Of a stretch of 30,772 nt of DNA, positions 13,104 through 19,620 are shown in pieces. Within the stretch, counting starts at the first letter, position 1, and each line of letters opens with the position of its first letter. The stretch is taken from positions 1 to 30,772 of the IMG/VR virus record IMGVR_UViG_3300006790_000073. One strand, written 5' to 3'. A model generated the notes under the pieces. That model saw nothing but the letters and a program-made list of their open reading frames with translations. It did not search any database and was not told where the DNA came from. The DNA comes from a virus. A program made the translations under genes and the position numbers.

Positions 13104-13492
13104 CCCTTCCGGCACCACGCCTTGCGAATGCACCGGCGGCGCATTTTGACTTGGAACCCTTTCACGTCACGGCGCATCGCGAACTGGCGGATTTTCCGCT
13201 GGTCGCGCCGGGCGTTTGTCTGAACCCGATGTGTTCGCGCGTCTTCGCGCCATCGCGCAGCTGGCAGCGCTACTGCTGCGAAACCTGCCGCAAGATGGAT
13301 GAAGCCGAAATGCGCCGCATCGGCCAGAAGGCCGCGCCCGCCCTGCTGGCGTGGCGCATGGGCAAATATGAAAAAAAGGACGCCGGTCTGCGGGCACTAT
13401 CCCGCGCCGGTAGCAACTATGTCACCCGGCTGCAGTCGGAATGGTATCGCGACCGCATGGCACGTGCGTCCGAAAGGAGGCAGCATGACTGA
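13100..13492 (+). CDS. zinc-finger-like protein
   Basis: 130 aa from ATG 13100 (ATGA overlap). The central GVCLNPMCSRVFAPSRSWQRYCCETCRKM contains a C-x4-C and, after about 14 residues, Y-C-C-x2-C, a zinc-binding finger in the style of phage and plant FAR1-like or recombination-directionality motifs (C..........QRYCS..C+). The C-terminal third is basic helix (RLQSEWYRDRMARASERRQ). Nucleic-acid binding is likely. It is adjacent to the probable replication gene. Confidence 0.75.
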   Translation: MTLPAPRLANAPAAHFDLEPFHVTAHRELADFPLVAPGVCLNPMCSRVFAPSRSWQRYCCETCRKMDEAEMRRIGQKAAPALLAWRMGKYEKKDAGLRALSRAGSNYVTRLQSEWYRDRMARASERRQHD

Positions 13493-14135
13493 AGCGGCAA
13501 AGACCATCCGGCTGGTCGATAGCGACACCCTGTATGAATACCCAATCCCGTCCGGCGAACGGCTGGACAGCCATTTCTTCATCACGTGGCGTTTCGACTG
13601 GTGGCTTCATTCCGAATTCCGCCTGCTGGCAGACAAGGAAGTCCGTGCGGTCGGCTTCGACCTTTTCAACATCGCGCAGAAGGAAGACCCGGTGGGCACG
13701 CTTCCTGTCGATGAACGCCTGCTGGCGCGTCTGGCCGGGGAATCGCTGGAAGAATGGCGGCGGCTGATGGAGCGCCCGATTGGCCCGCTCTACAACTGGA
13801 AGCAATGCCGCTGCGACAACGGCCATGTGCGCCTGTATCACCCGGTGGTCCTGAAGATCGCGCAGGATGCCCTTGGGCTGCGCGAAGACCGTCTGGCCAA
13901 GCGCGAAGCCGAACGCGAACGCAAGCGGCTGGACGCGCTGCCAGACAAGATGCTGCGCAGCGGTGCGCCGAAGGGCATGACCGAAGACCCGGTGATGGTG
14001 CTGCAGTTCGACCAGTTCTTGGTGGACCACTTTGACGCCATGGGTCAGCGCCGCCCTGCAATGATCCGCAAGGCGCTGGAAGCATTTTCGCTGGCGCAGG
14101 AAGGCATCGACTGGAAGGCCGAAATCGGCTGCTGA
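13485..14135 (+). CDS. probable replication initiation/helicase-loader protein (DUF1376-like)
   Basis: 216 aa from ATG 13485 with AAAGGAGG upstream. DSHFFITWRFDWWLHSEFRLLA, then KEVRAVGFDLFNIAQKEDPVGTLPVDERLLARLAGES and EWRRLME, resembles the winged-helix N-terminal region of DUF1376 phage replication proteins, where G-x-x-x-L-L-x-x-W and G-T-L-P-D-D motifs are typical. A highly charged helix (LAKREAERERKRLDAL) follows. The gene is followed immediately by a periodic repeat array that looks like an origin, as in initiator-ori pairs. Binding of the product to those repeats is inference. Confidence 0.65.
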   Translation: MTEAAKTIRLVDSDTLYEYPIPSGERLDSHFFITWRFDWWLHSEFRLLADKEVRAVGFDLFNIAQKEDPVGTLPVDERLLARLAGESLEEWRRLMERPIGPLYNWKQCRCDNGHVRLYHPVVLKIAQDALGLREDRLAKREAERERKRLDALPDKMLRSGAPKGMTEDPVMVLQFDQFLVDHFDAMGQRRPAMIRKALEAFSLAQEGIDWKAEIGC

Positions 14136-14136
14136 A

Positions 14137-14224
14137 TTCCTTCCGCGTTTCTTCCGCCGGAAGGAAACTGGAAGGAACGCGGAAAGAAGCCGGAAGGAAT
14201 CCGGAAGAAAAACGGAAGGTTTGG
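14137..14224 (+). repeat. 11-bp iteron array, candidate replication origin
   Basis: Six head-to-tail 11-bp units begin at 14159, 14170, 14181, 14192, 14203 and 14214, each starting GGAAGG or a one-base variant (GGAAAG, GGAAGA). Two units in the opposite orientation precede them at 14137-14147 and 14148-14158 (TTCCTTCCGCG, TTTCTTCCGCC). The 11-bp period equals about one helical turn, so all would face the same side of the DNA. The array starts two bases after the stop codon of the putative initiator. Confidence 0.75.
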
Positions 14225-14259
14225 GATGGAATTTGCACGTTTTGCGCCTCGTTCGTTCC

Positions 14260-14312
14260 GATTTCTTCCGGGCTGAAAGGAAAGAAGAAGAAAATATAAA
14301 AAAACGAAATTG
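14260..14312 (+). other. A/T-rich purine tract next to the iterons
   Basis: Between the array and the next gene, 14272-14312 is mainly A with some G (AAAGGAAAGAAGAAGAAAA then TATAAAAAAACGAAAT). It is the most A/T-rich stretch in this GC-rich region. Iteron plus adjacent A/T-rich segment is the classic layout of a DNA-unwinding element. No gene is seen in 14136-14385. Confidence 0.5.
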
Positions 14313-14385
14313 CCAAAAGCGCCCCAATACCGACCGAAGCGCCATTTGAGACCGGGGCAGATGCAATGAAGAAGGGCAAGAACCG

Positions 14386-14976
14386 ATGGACAGTGCTGAA
14401 CAGGCAGAAGGTGAAAAAAGGGTCAAAGGGGTGCTTATTGACCCTTTGATGCGGCGGGGGCTGGCAAAGCCGACCAGTCTGACAAAGGCGCAGTTTGGCG
14501 ACATGGTTGAAGACCTGTGTGCCCGGCTGGCCTACATGACCGATGCGAACCTGATGGCCTTGGAAGAACAGGTGGCCGCGAATGCGGGCGGCAAGGACAA
14601 AGACCGGTTCCCGATTGGTCAGCGCATTCTGGAATGGGCGGCGCAAATCCAGCCGCCGGGCGATGATGCTTCGCCGCTTATCCGCGCGGTCTTTGCAAAC
14701 CAGCTGGGGCTGGATGCTTTGGCGGGTGGCTGGGCACCGGAACTTCTGGTGGAACTTCGGGTATCGCGGCGCTGGCCGGGGTCGTGGGCGGTGAAGTCCA
14801 TCAAGGACAAGGCGGACAGCGCCATCCGGCAAATGCGGGATCTGGATGCCAAGCTGGCGCGGGGTGACACGCTGGCCCCTGCCGAAGACCAGTGGCGGTC
14901 GCGCCGTCTGGCCACCATCGCCAAGTGCCAGCGCATTGCTGACCTTGGCCAAGGAAGCGGGGGCGCGGCATGCTGA
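14386..14976 (+). CDS. hypothetical protein downstream of candidate origin
   Basis: 196 aa. SLTKAQFGDMVEDLCARLAYMTDANLMALEEQVAAN, then RFPIGQRILEWAAQIQPP, then SPLIRAVFANQLG, is mostly helix. The C-terminal part (SIKDKADSAIRQMRDLDAKLARG) looks like a coiled coil. It could be a replication partner (helicase loader or clamp-type adaptor) by position, but I do not recognise the family. The stop shares a base with the NusG-like start. Confidence 0.65.
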   Translation: MDSAEQAEGEKRVKGVLIDPLMRRGLAKPTSLTKAQFGDMVEDLCARLAYMTDANLMALEEQVAANAGGKDKDRFPIGQRILEWAAQIQPPGDDASPLIRAVFANQLGLDALAGGWAPELLVELRVSRRWPGSWAVKSIKDKADSAIRQMRDLDAKLARGDTLAPAEDQWRSRRLATIAKCQRIADLGQGSGGAAC

Positions 14977-15635
14977 TGGGTAAAATCGAAGCGCAGGAAA
15001 TGCAGTGGTTCGCGTGCCGGGTGAAGCGCAAACAGGTGGGCGGCATCCGCACGGTCACGGTCGGGGGCGAGTTCGAAGTCTACCGCGACCGCGCGGGCCG
15101 CGTCCGCAAGCGGCGGATCGATGGCACGGGCGACCGGGTGTTCCTGCCCGAACACCTTCTGCGCCGTGCGGGGTTCGAAGTCTTCCTGCCGGTGAAGAAG
15201 GTTCTGCGGCGCAAGAACCGCTTCAGCCCGGACAAGGTGTTCGTGTCGCAGCCGCTTCTGGTGGACTGGATGTTCGTGGGCTGGCCGGTCGGGGAAAGCC
15301 GATGGCATGACCTGATGGAACTGGATGTGGTCACCGGCGTCATGGGCACCGGCGGGCGTCCGGTGGAAATCCCGCCTGCCCGCGTGATGCGCCTGATGCG
15401 GCAATGGGGCGGCGGTCAGCTGTCTCCTGAATGTCATCGCTACCTGAAGACGGGCTGCGAATTCGCGGCGGGTGACACCGTTCGCGTGGTGGCGGGTCCG
15501 CTTGATGGTCAGGAGGTCCGGGTGGTCGATGCTGTTGGCCCTTCGGTGCGGGCGCTTCTGAACATTTTGGGCGGCGAAATCGAAGTGGAAATTCGGTCTG
15601 ACCTGCTGGAAGCGGTGCGTTCGGCGGAATGTTAA
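14976..15635 (+). CDS. NusG-like transcription antiterminator
   Basis: 219 aa from ATG 14976. The N-terminal part (EMQWFACRVKRKQVGG, then LLRRAGFEVFLPVKKVLRRK, then VSQPLLVDWMFVGWPV and LDVVTGVMGTGGRPVEIP) corresponds to a NusG NGN domain with a variable insertion of about 35 residues. The C-terminal CEFAAGDTVRVVAGPLDGQEVRVVDAVG, then IEVEIRSDLLEAV, is a KOW domain. NusG paralogues bind RNA polymerase and drive processive or antiterminated transcription (RfaH, LoaP and phage versions). It is the last gene before two intrinsic terminators and the late operon, which suggests a Q-like late regulator. The antitermination role is inference from family and position. Confidence 0.85.
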   Translation: MGKIEAQEMQWFACRVKRKQVGGIRTVTVGGEFEVYRDRAGRVRKRRIDGTGDRVFLPEHLLRRAGFEVFLPVKKVLRRKNRFSPDKVFVSQPLLVDWMFVGWPVGESRWHDLMELDVVTGVMGTGGRPVEIPPARVMRLMRQWGGGQLSPECHRYLKTGCEFAAGDTVRVVAGPLDGQEVRVVDAVGPSVRALLNILGGEIEVEIRSDLLEAVRSAEC

Positions 15636-15857
15636 GCCGCACTCGATATTGTTAAGGGGGGTTGACGGAACACATCATCTTCCCTTAACAGTCGGAATCA
15701 GACGAAGGTTCGGTGGCCACTGTTGAAAGATACATGCCATTGTTCCGGGCGGTCGAAGTCGCATGTGATGCACCCGATTTCGACTGTATGCCGTCAAGTC
15801 CGGGCACCCACGCGAAAGCGCCGCCGCCTGTGACACTGCTGCTGCAATGGATGGAAT

Positions 15858-15885
15858 GGCCCGGCTGGAAAGCGCGGGCCTTTTT
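15858..15885 (+). terminator. intrinsic terminator 1 of late leader
   Basis: GGCCCG (15858-15863) pairs with CGGGCC (15875-15880), a GC-GC extension lies inside, and five T residues follow at 15881-15885. It is on the plus strand in front of the late genes. Confidence 0.75.
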
Positions 15886-15973
15886 CATGTCTGACGGTTG
15901 TGTGAGATTTGAACGCCAGCAACGGAGGCAGCGATGAAGCGCATCTGAACATTCCCTTGTCCCTCGGTTTGAA

Positions 15974-16008
15974 GGCCGGTCGCGGAAATCCTGCGGCTGG
16001 CCTTTTTT
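15974..16008 (+). terminator. intrinsic terminator 2 of late leader
   Basis: A 12-bp stem (15974-15985 with 15991-16002, including some G-U pairs) has a five-base loop and six T residues at 16003-16008. It lies about 90 bp after terminator 1 and 28 bp before the gpZ-like gene. Confidence 0.85.
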
Positions 16009-16036
16009 GTGACGGTAGTCGAACGGAGGGCGGGTG

Positions 16037-16600
16037 ATGTTCAGCGTGGGCGAAGTCGATGTGAAGGGCCTGCAGCGGTTCGAAAACATGCTGGGCGCTT
16101 TGGGGGCGGAAGCGCCTAAGGCCGTGAACCGGGCGCTGAACCGCACCGGCGACATGGCCCGCACGCAAGTCGTGCGCACGCTGGCACGTCAAACCGGACT
16201 GCCACAGAAGACCATCCGCAAGGCGGTCAAGGTCAAGCGGTCCACGTGGTCGGACCTGAACTATACGATGTCCGCCGCTGGCGGTGACGTGTCGCTGAAG
16301 TATTTCAAGCCGCGCGAAACCCGCAAGGGCGTGACCGCGTTCGTGCGGGGCAAGCGCGAACTGTACGAAAGCACCTTCCTGAAGGGTGGCAGCTTCACCC
16401 GTGGGCGGGTGGTTCTGAACATGGGTGGTCATGTCTTCCTTCGGGTTGGCAACCGAACCGACTTGGAAAAGCAAAAGTCCGGTGTGGTCATCCCGGCGGA
16501 AATGGTGGACGGGGCAACCGCCGAAGCGTTCGACCGCACAGTGTCTGAACAGCTTCCGCGCCGATTGGACCATGAAATCAGTCGCCTTCTGGGCCTCTAA
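16037..16600 (+). CDS. phage minor tail protein Z-like (gpZ)
   Basis: 187 aa from ATG 16037, with GGAGGG six bases upstream. VGEVDVKGLQRFENMLGALGAEAPKAVNRALNRTGDMARTQVVR, then LARQTGLPQKTIRKAVKV, is the signature of the GPZ minor tail protein family (lambda gpZ), which acts in tail completion and joining. Residues after 100 (ESTFLKGGSFTRGRVVL) are the beta-rich half. In lambda, Z lies after the head genes, but here it is the first late gene, before terminase. Family relatives also occur in contractile-tail phages, so the protein can still act at the head-tail interface. Confidence 0.85.
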   Translation: MFSVGEVDVKGLQRFENMLGALGAEAPKAVNRALNRTGDMARTQVVRTLARQTGLPQKTIRKAVKVKRSTWSDLNYTMSAAGGDVSLKYFKPRETRKGVTAFVRGKRELYESTFLKGGSFTRGRVVLNMGGHVFLRVGNRTDLEKQKSGVVIPAEMVDGATAEAFDRTVSEQLPRRLDHEISRLLGL

Positions 16601-16777
16601 CCGGCCCCGAAAAGGCAAGGGACCGTACCCCGTCCGGAAAGCACGCGGTGCGGAAGCGGCCCGAGGGTTCGGCAGTCAGACGGCTTTTGCAAAGCCTTAA
16701 CAATAAGGGGATTTCACTTAACGCCGGGCGCTTAACATACCTGCCCCACCGGCCCCGGACAGGATGGACAGGCACAC
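16601..16777 (+). promoter_or_regulatory. gap with clustered CTTAAC hexamers
   Basis: No gene is seen. CTTAAC occurs at 16696-16701, 16717-16722 and 16731-16736, and CCTTA/TAAGG forms a short inverted repeat at 16695-16708. TTAA is rare in this GC-rich window, yet the same hexamer or its complement occurs in the late leader and before the repressor. It may be a regulator site or promoter before the terminase operon. Confidence 0.4.
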
Positions 16778-17503
16778 ATGCAGCCAGCACATCAGGAAAT
16801 GTCGCAGGCCGATTTCGCGCGGGCCATGGGGGTCAGCCGCGCGGCGGTCAGTCAGTGGAAGTCGAAGGACATCCTGCGCGACGATGCGTTCACCAAGCCG
16901 GGTAAGTCCGGCAAGATCATTTACCCGGTCGCGGTTGAACAGGTCCGGCGCAACCGTGACATCGGTCAATCGCTTGGCAATGGCATCGCGACCCGGACCA
17001 CGGTGGATGACGCACCGCAGGTGCAACCCACCGCCGCGCCAGACCCTGCGCCTGCGCCGGTCCAGCAGCCAAGCCTGCCGATGGCCGAAGCCGCCCCGGT
17101 TGAACAGGCCGCGCCCGAAGCGCCTGCCGCGTCATCGACCCCGGCTGCGCCAAAGCCCGATACCGTCGAAGACCAGCTGAAGCGGGCCAAGCTGGAAGAA
17201 CAGCTGCGCCGCAATCGAATTCAGGCGGCGGATGAAGCGCTGCGGCAGGGCATGCTGATGTCTGCCGACGATGCCCGCGAACAGATGACCCGCATCGCGG
17301 GGATGATGCTTCAGATTTTCGAAGGCGCTTTGCCTGACTTTGCCGCCGCGATGGCCGCACAGTTCGACATTCCGCAGCGCGATGTCCTGCACCTGCTGCG
17401 GGCGGAATTCAAAAAGGTCCGCAAGACGGCGGCGATGAAAGAACGCGCCCGCGCGGATGAAGTGGAAAAGGACGTGGCCACCTCGGTTGAACTGGATGCC
17501 TGA
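16778..17503 (+). CDS. terminase small subunit-like (Nu1-type)
   Basis: 241 aa. The N-terminal MSQADFARAMGVSRAAVSQWKSKDIL is a helix-turn-helix/winged-helix like lambda Nu1, which recognises the packaging site. An Ala/Pro-rich linker of about 80 residues follows (PAPAPVQQPSLPMAEAAPVEQ). Then a helical part (LKRAKLEEQLRRNRIQAADE and MLQIFEGALPDFAAAMAA) probably carries oligomerisation and large-subunit contact. The stop shares a base with the large-subunit start. DNA recognition and packaging start are family knowledge; the cos or pac sequence is not identified. Confidence 0.85.
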   Translation: MQPAHQEMSQADFARAMGVSRAAVSQWKSKDILRDDAFTKPGKSGKIIYPVAVEQVRRNRDIGQSLGNGIATRTTVDDAPQVQPTAAPDPAPAPVQQPSLPMAEAAPVEQAAPEAPAASSTPAAPKPDTVEDQLKRAKLEEQLRRNRIQAADEALRQGMLMSADDAREQMTRIAGMMLQIFEGALPDFAAAMAAQFDIPQRDVLHLLRAEFKKVRKTAAMKERARADEVEKDVATSVELDA

Positions 17504-19473
17504 TGCTGGATGTCGCTGTCACAAGCGCCGAATGGATGGCGCACGATGTTCTGGCGGATGTCATCGACCCGCCGCCGCCTGTCGATTACCTGACATGGGC
17601 AGAAGAAAACATCGTCTTTTCGTCGCGGGAAAGTCCGCTGCCCGGCCCGTACAACCGGGAACGCTTCAGCTACTTTGACGAAATCCTGCGGGCCTTGTCG
17701 CCCGATGACCCGTGCCGGGTTGTCACCTTGTCGAAATCAGCGCAGCTGGGCGGCACGGTGCTGGCCAATATCTTCACCGGCGGTTCCATGGACATGGACC
17801 CCGGCGATTTCCTCTATGTCCACCCGACCGACGAAAACGCGCGGCGGTGGTCGAAGATGAAGCTGGCCCCGATGCTGAAAGGCACCACGGCGCTGCGCAA
17901 GATTTTCCCGATGAAGGCCCGCGACGGTCAGGATTCGGTTTTCTACAAAGAGCGCCGCGACGGTCGCGGGGCTATCCAGATTTCAGGCGCGAATTCGCCC
18001 GCTTCGCTTTCGCAAGTGTCCATGTCCCGGCAGGTTCAGGATGACCTTGCCAAGTGGGATATGAACAGCGCTGGCGACCCGGAAACCCAAGCGGACAGCC
18101 GCAGTCAGGGTTACGAATTCGCCAAGATTTTCAAGATTTCGACGCCCATGGTGGTTCCGGGGTGTCGCATCACAAAGAACTTTGAGTCCGGCAGTCAGGA
18201 ATTTCTGCACGTTCCATGCCCGCATGACGAATGCGGCCACATGCAGGTGCTGGAATGGGAAAACATGCTGGCCAGTCTGGATGAAGACCATCCGGAGCGG
18301 GCGCATTTCACCTGTGAAGGCTGCGGGGCTTCGATTGAAGAACACCACCGCCCGAAGATGCTGCGGGGAGCCAAGTGGATCGCCGCGAACCCGAAGATGA
18401 AGCGGGTGCACCGGTCATTCTACATCTGGTCGGCCTATTCGCTGCTGCAGTCCTTTGAACGCATCGCGCGGTCATGGCTGTCGGCCAAGGGCGACCCGCC
18501 AAAGGAGCAGACCTTCTGGAATGACGTGGTGGGCAAAGCCTATCGCGTCTTGGGCGAAGCGCCGCCATGGGAAGACATCCGCGACCGTGCGTCGGAATCG
18601 GATTATGCCCACGGCACCATCCCTGCGGGCTTCCCGTTGCTGACCTGCGGTGTGGACTGTCAGGGCGACCGGGTGGAATGGCAGGTGGTCGCGTGGGGTC
18701 AGAACAAGCGCCGCGCGGTGGTCGAATATGGCGTGTTCAATGGGCACATTTCCGATGAAGGGTGCCAGTCGAAACTGAACGGCCTGCTGCGGCAGGGCTT
18801 TCGGAACGCCTATGGCCGGAAGGTTGAAATCGACCTGCTGGCCATCGACGGCAACGCCTACACCGAAGACGTTTGGGATTGGGCGCGTCGGCACCCGGCA
18901 TCCCGCGTCATCATGGTGCGTGGTGTGCATCCTGAAAGCGCCCCGCTGCTGGCGCAGGTGAAGAAGGAACGGAATCGGCGCGGCAAGATCGTTCGCTATT
19001 CGAAGCGCTTCTTCAACTTCGCATCGTCGGTTCTGAAGATGGGGCTTTACCGGAACCTGAAGAAGACAGATCCGGAAGAACGCGGGTTCATCGCCCTGCC
19101 GAAAGGGTTGGAAGATGAATTCTTTCGTCAGCTGACGGCGGAAAGCCGGAAGGCGCAGAAAGCGAAATCGGGCTTCACCCGGTATCTGTGGGTGAAGGAC
19201 CCGAATCAAGCGAACGAAGGTTTGGACACCCACCTTCAGGCGGAAGCTGCGGCCATTCGCCTTGGGGTGCGCAATCTGCCGGACACCGAATGGGACCGCC
19301 TGATGACGGAACGCGAACGCCCGCCGGAAGATGTGCAGGGCGACTTCGAAGACCTGCTGATGGCGGCGCAGCCGCAAGCCGAACAGGTGGCGGATGAAAA
19401 GCCCGCCGAAGACGAAACTGAAGCGCAGGCCAAAGAGCGTGCGCGGTCGAAGTGGAAACGAAGAACTTCTTGA
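17503..19473 (+). CDS. terminase large subunit (GpA family)
   Basis: 656 aa, the usual size for GpA terminases (about 640 aa). It cuts concatemeric DNA and drives it into the procapsid. The ATPase P-loop is SKSAQLGGT (residues 77-85), in which the usual Lys-Thr/Ser pair is replaced, as in several GpA members with an upstream Lys (Lys78). The acidic position around QDD (179-181) is Walker B-like. A four-cysteine zinc finger is formed by Cys239, Cys244, Cys271 and Cys274 (CPHDEC and CEGC). The C-terminal nuclease has GVDCQGDRVEWQVVAWG and IDLLAIDGNAYTEDVWDW. The C-terminal tail is acidic and Glu/Ala-rich, and probably contacts the portal. Start ATG 17503 overlaps the small-subunit stop. Confidence 0.95.
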   Translation: MLDVAVTSAEWMAHDVLADVIDPPPPVDYLTWAEENIVFSSRESPLPGPYNRERFSYFDEILRALSPDDPCRVVTLSKSAQLGGTVLANIFTGGSMDMDPGDFLYVHPTDENARRWSKMKLAPMLKGTTALRKIFPMKARDGQDSVFYKERRDGRGAIQISGANSPASLSQVSMSRQVQDDLAKWDMNSAGDPETQADSRSQGYEFAKIFKISTPMVVPGCRITKNFESGSQEFLHVPCPHDECGHMQVLEWENMLASLDEDHPERAHFTCEGCGASIEEHHRPKMLRGAKWIAANPKMKRVHRSFYIWSAYSLLQSFERIARSWLSAKGDPPKEQTFWNDVVGKAYRVLGEAPPWEDIRDRASESDYAHGTIPAGFPLLTCGVDCQGDRVEWQVVAWGQNKRRAVVEYGVFNGHISDEGCQSKLNGLLRQGFRNAYGRKVEIDLLAIDGNAYTEDVWDWARRHPASRVIMVRGVHPESAPLLAQVKKERNRRGKIVRYSKRFFNFASSVLKMGLYRNLKKTDPEERGFIALPKGLEDEFFRQLTAESRKAQKAKSGFTRYLWVKDPNQANEGLDTHLQAEAAAIRLGVRNLPDTEWDRLMTERERPPEDVQGDFEDLLMAAQPQAEQVADEKPAEDETEAQAKERARSKWKRRTS

Positions 19474-19600
19474 CCTGAGAAACTCCGGGCGCGTGAGCGC
19501 AGGTGCAACCGGCTGAACACATAGGCTGGACCGGAACAGGCAAGGACAAGCGGGGCCGGTCAGGTCGGTGAAATCGTGGGTTCAAATCCCGCCCCCGCTG
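19474..19600 (+). ncRNA. tRNA-like structured segment between terminase and portal genes
   Basis: AGCGGGG (19549-19555) pairs perfectly with CCCCGCT (19593-19599), exactly 7 bp like an acceptor stem. A canonical T arm precedes the 3' strand: stem GTGGG/CCCGC with loop TTCAAAT (19576-19592). A discriminator-like G follows at 19600. Only 20 bases replace the D and anticodon arms, so it is not a normal tRNA and no anticodon can be named. Upstream, GACCTGA (19472-19478) could pair with TCAGGTC (19560-19566), GACCGG with CCGGTC, and GCGC-GTGA-GCGC is a GNRA hairpin. This may be a tRNA remnant, a tRNA-like RNA or a packaging-related structure. CCA is not encoded. Confidence 0.5.
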
Positions 19601-19620
19601 ACAAATTCGAAGGGAACGCG

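Larger units (their letters stand above)
15636..16009 (+). other. late leader region (no convincing gene)
   Basis: The 400-bp gap between the NusG-like gene and the late genes holds no well-supported protein gene. It contains GTTAAG at 15631 and 15651, CTTAAC at 15684, an inverted repeat TGTTAAGGG/CCCTTAACA (15650-15658 and 15682-15690), a TTGACG box at 15662-15667, and two strong terminators (15858-15885 and 15974-16008). An open frame from 15713 to 15937 runs through the first terminator and has no clear ribosome site. The region fits an untranslated leader where late transcription starts and stops until an antiterminator acts. Confidence 0.55.

Noticed and set aside
14137-14224. CRISPR array
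   Set aside because: The repeats are 11 bp, contiguous and without spacers, so they are iterons and not CRISPR.
13422-14952. Minus-strand open frames crossing the iteron array
   Set aside because: They are antisense to the replication-like genes and translate the repeats as Phe/Leu/Ser-rich nonsense. No ribosome sites.
15713-15937. 74-codon open frame in the late leader
   Set aside because: It runs through a strong intrinsic terminator (15858-15885), has no clear ribosome site and no recognisable domain. An untranslated leader explains the region better.
19549-19600. Ordinary tRNA gene
   Set aside because: Acceptor and T arms are good, but D and anticodon arms are missing, so it cannot be a functional standard tRNA. 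It is reported as tRNA-like instead.
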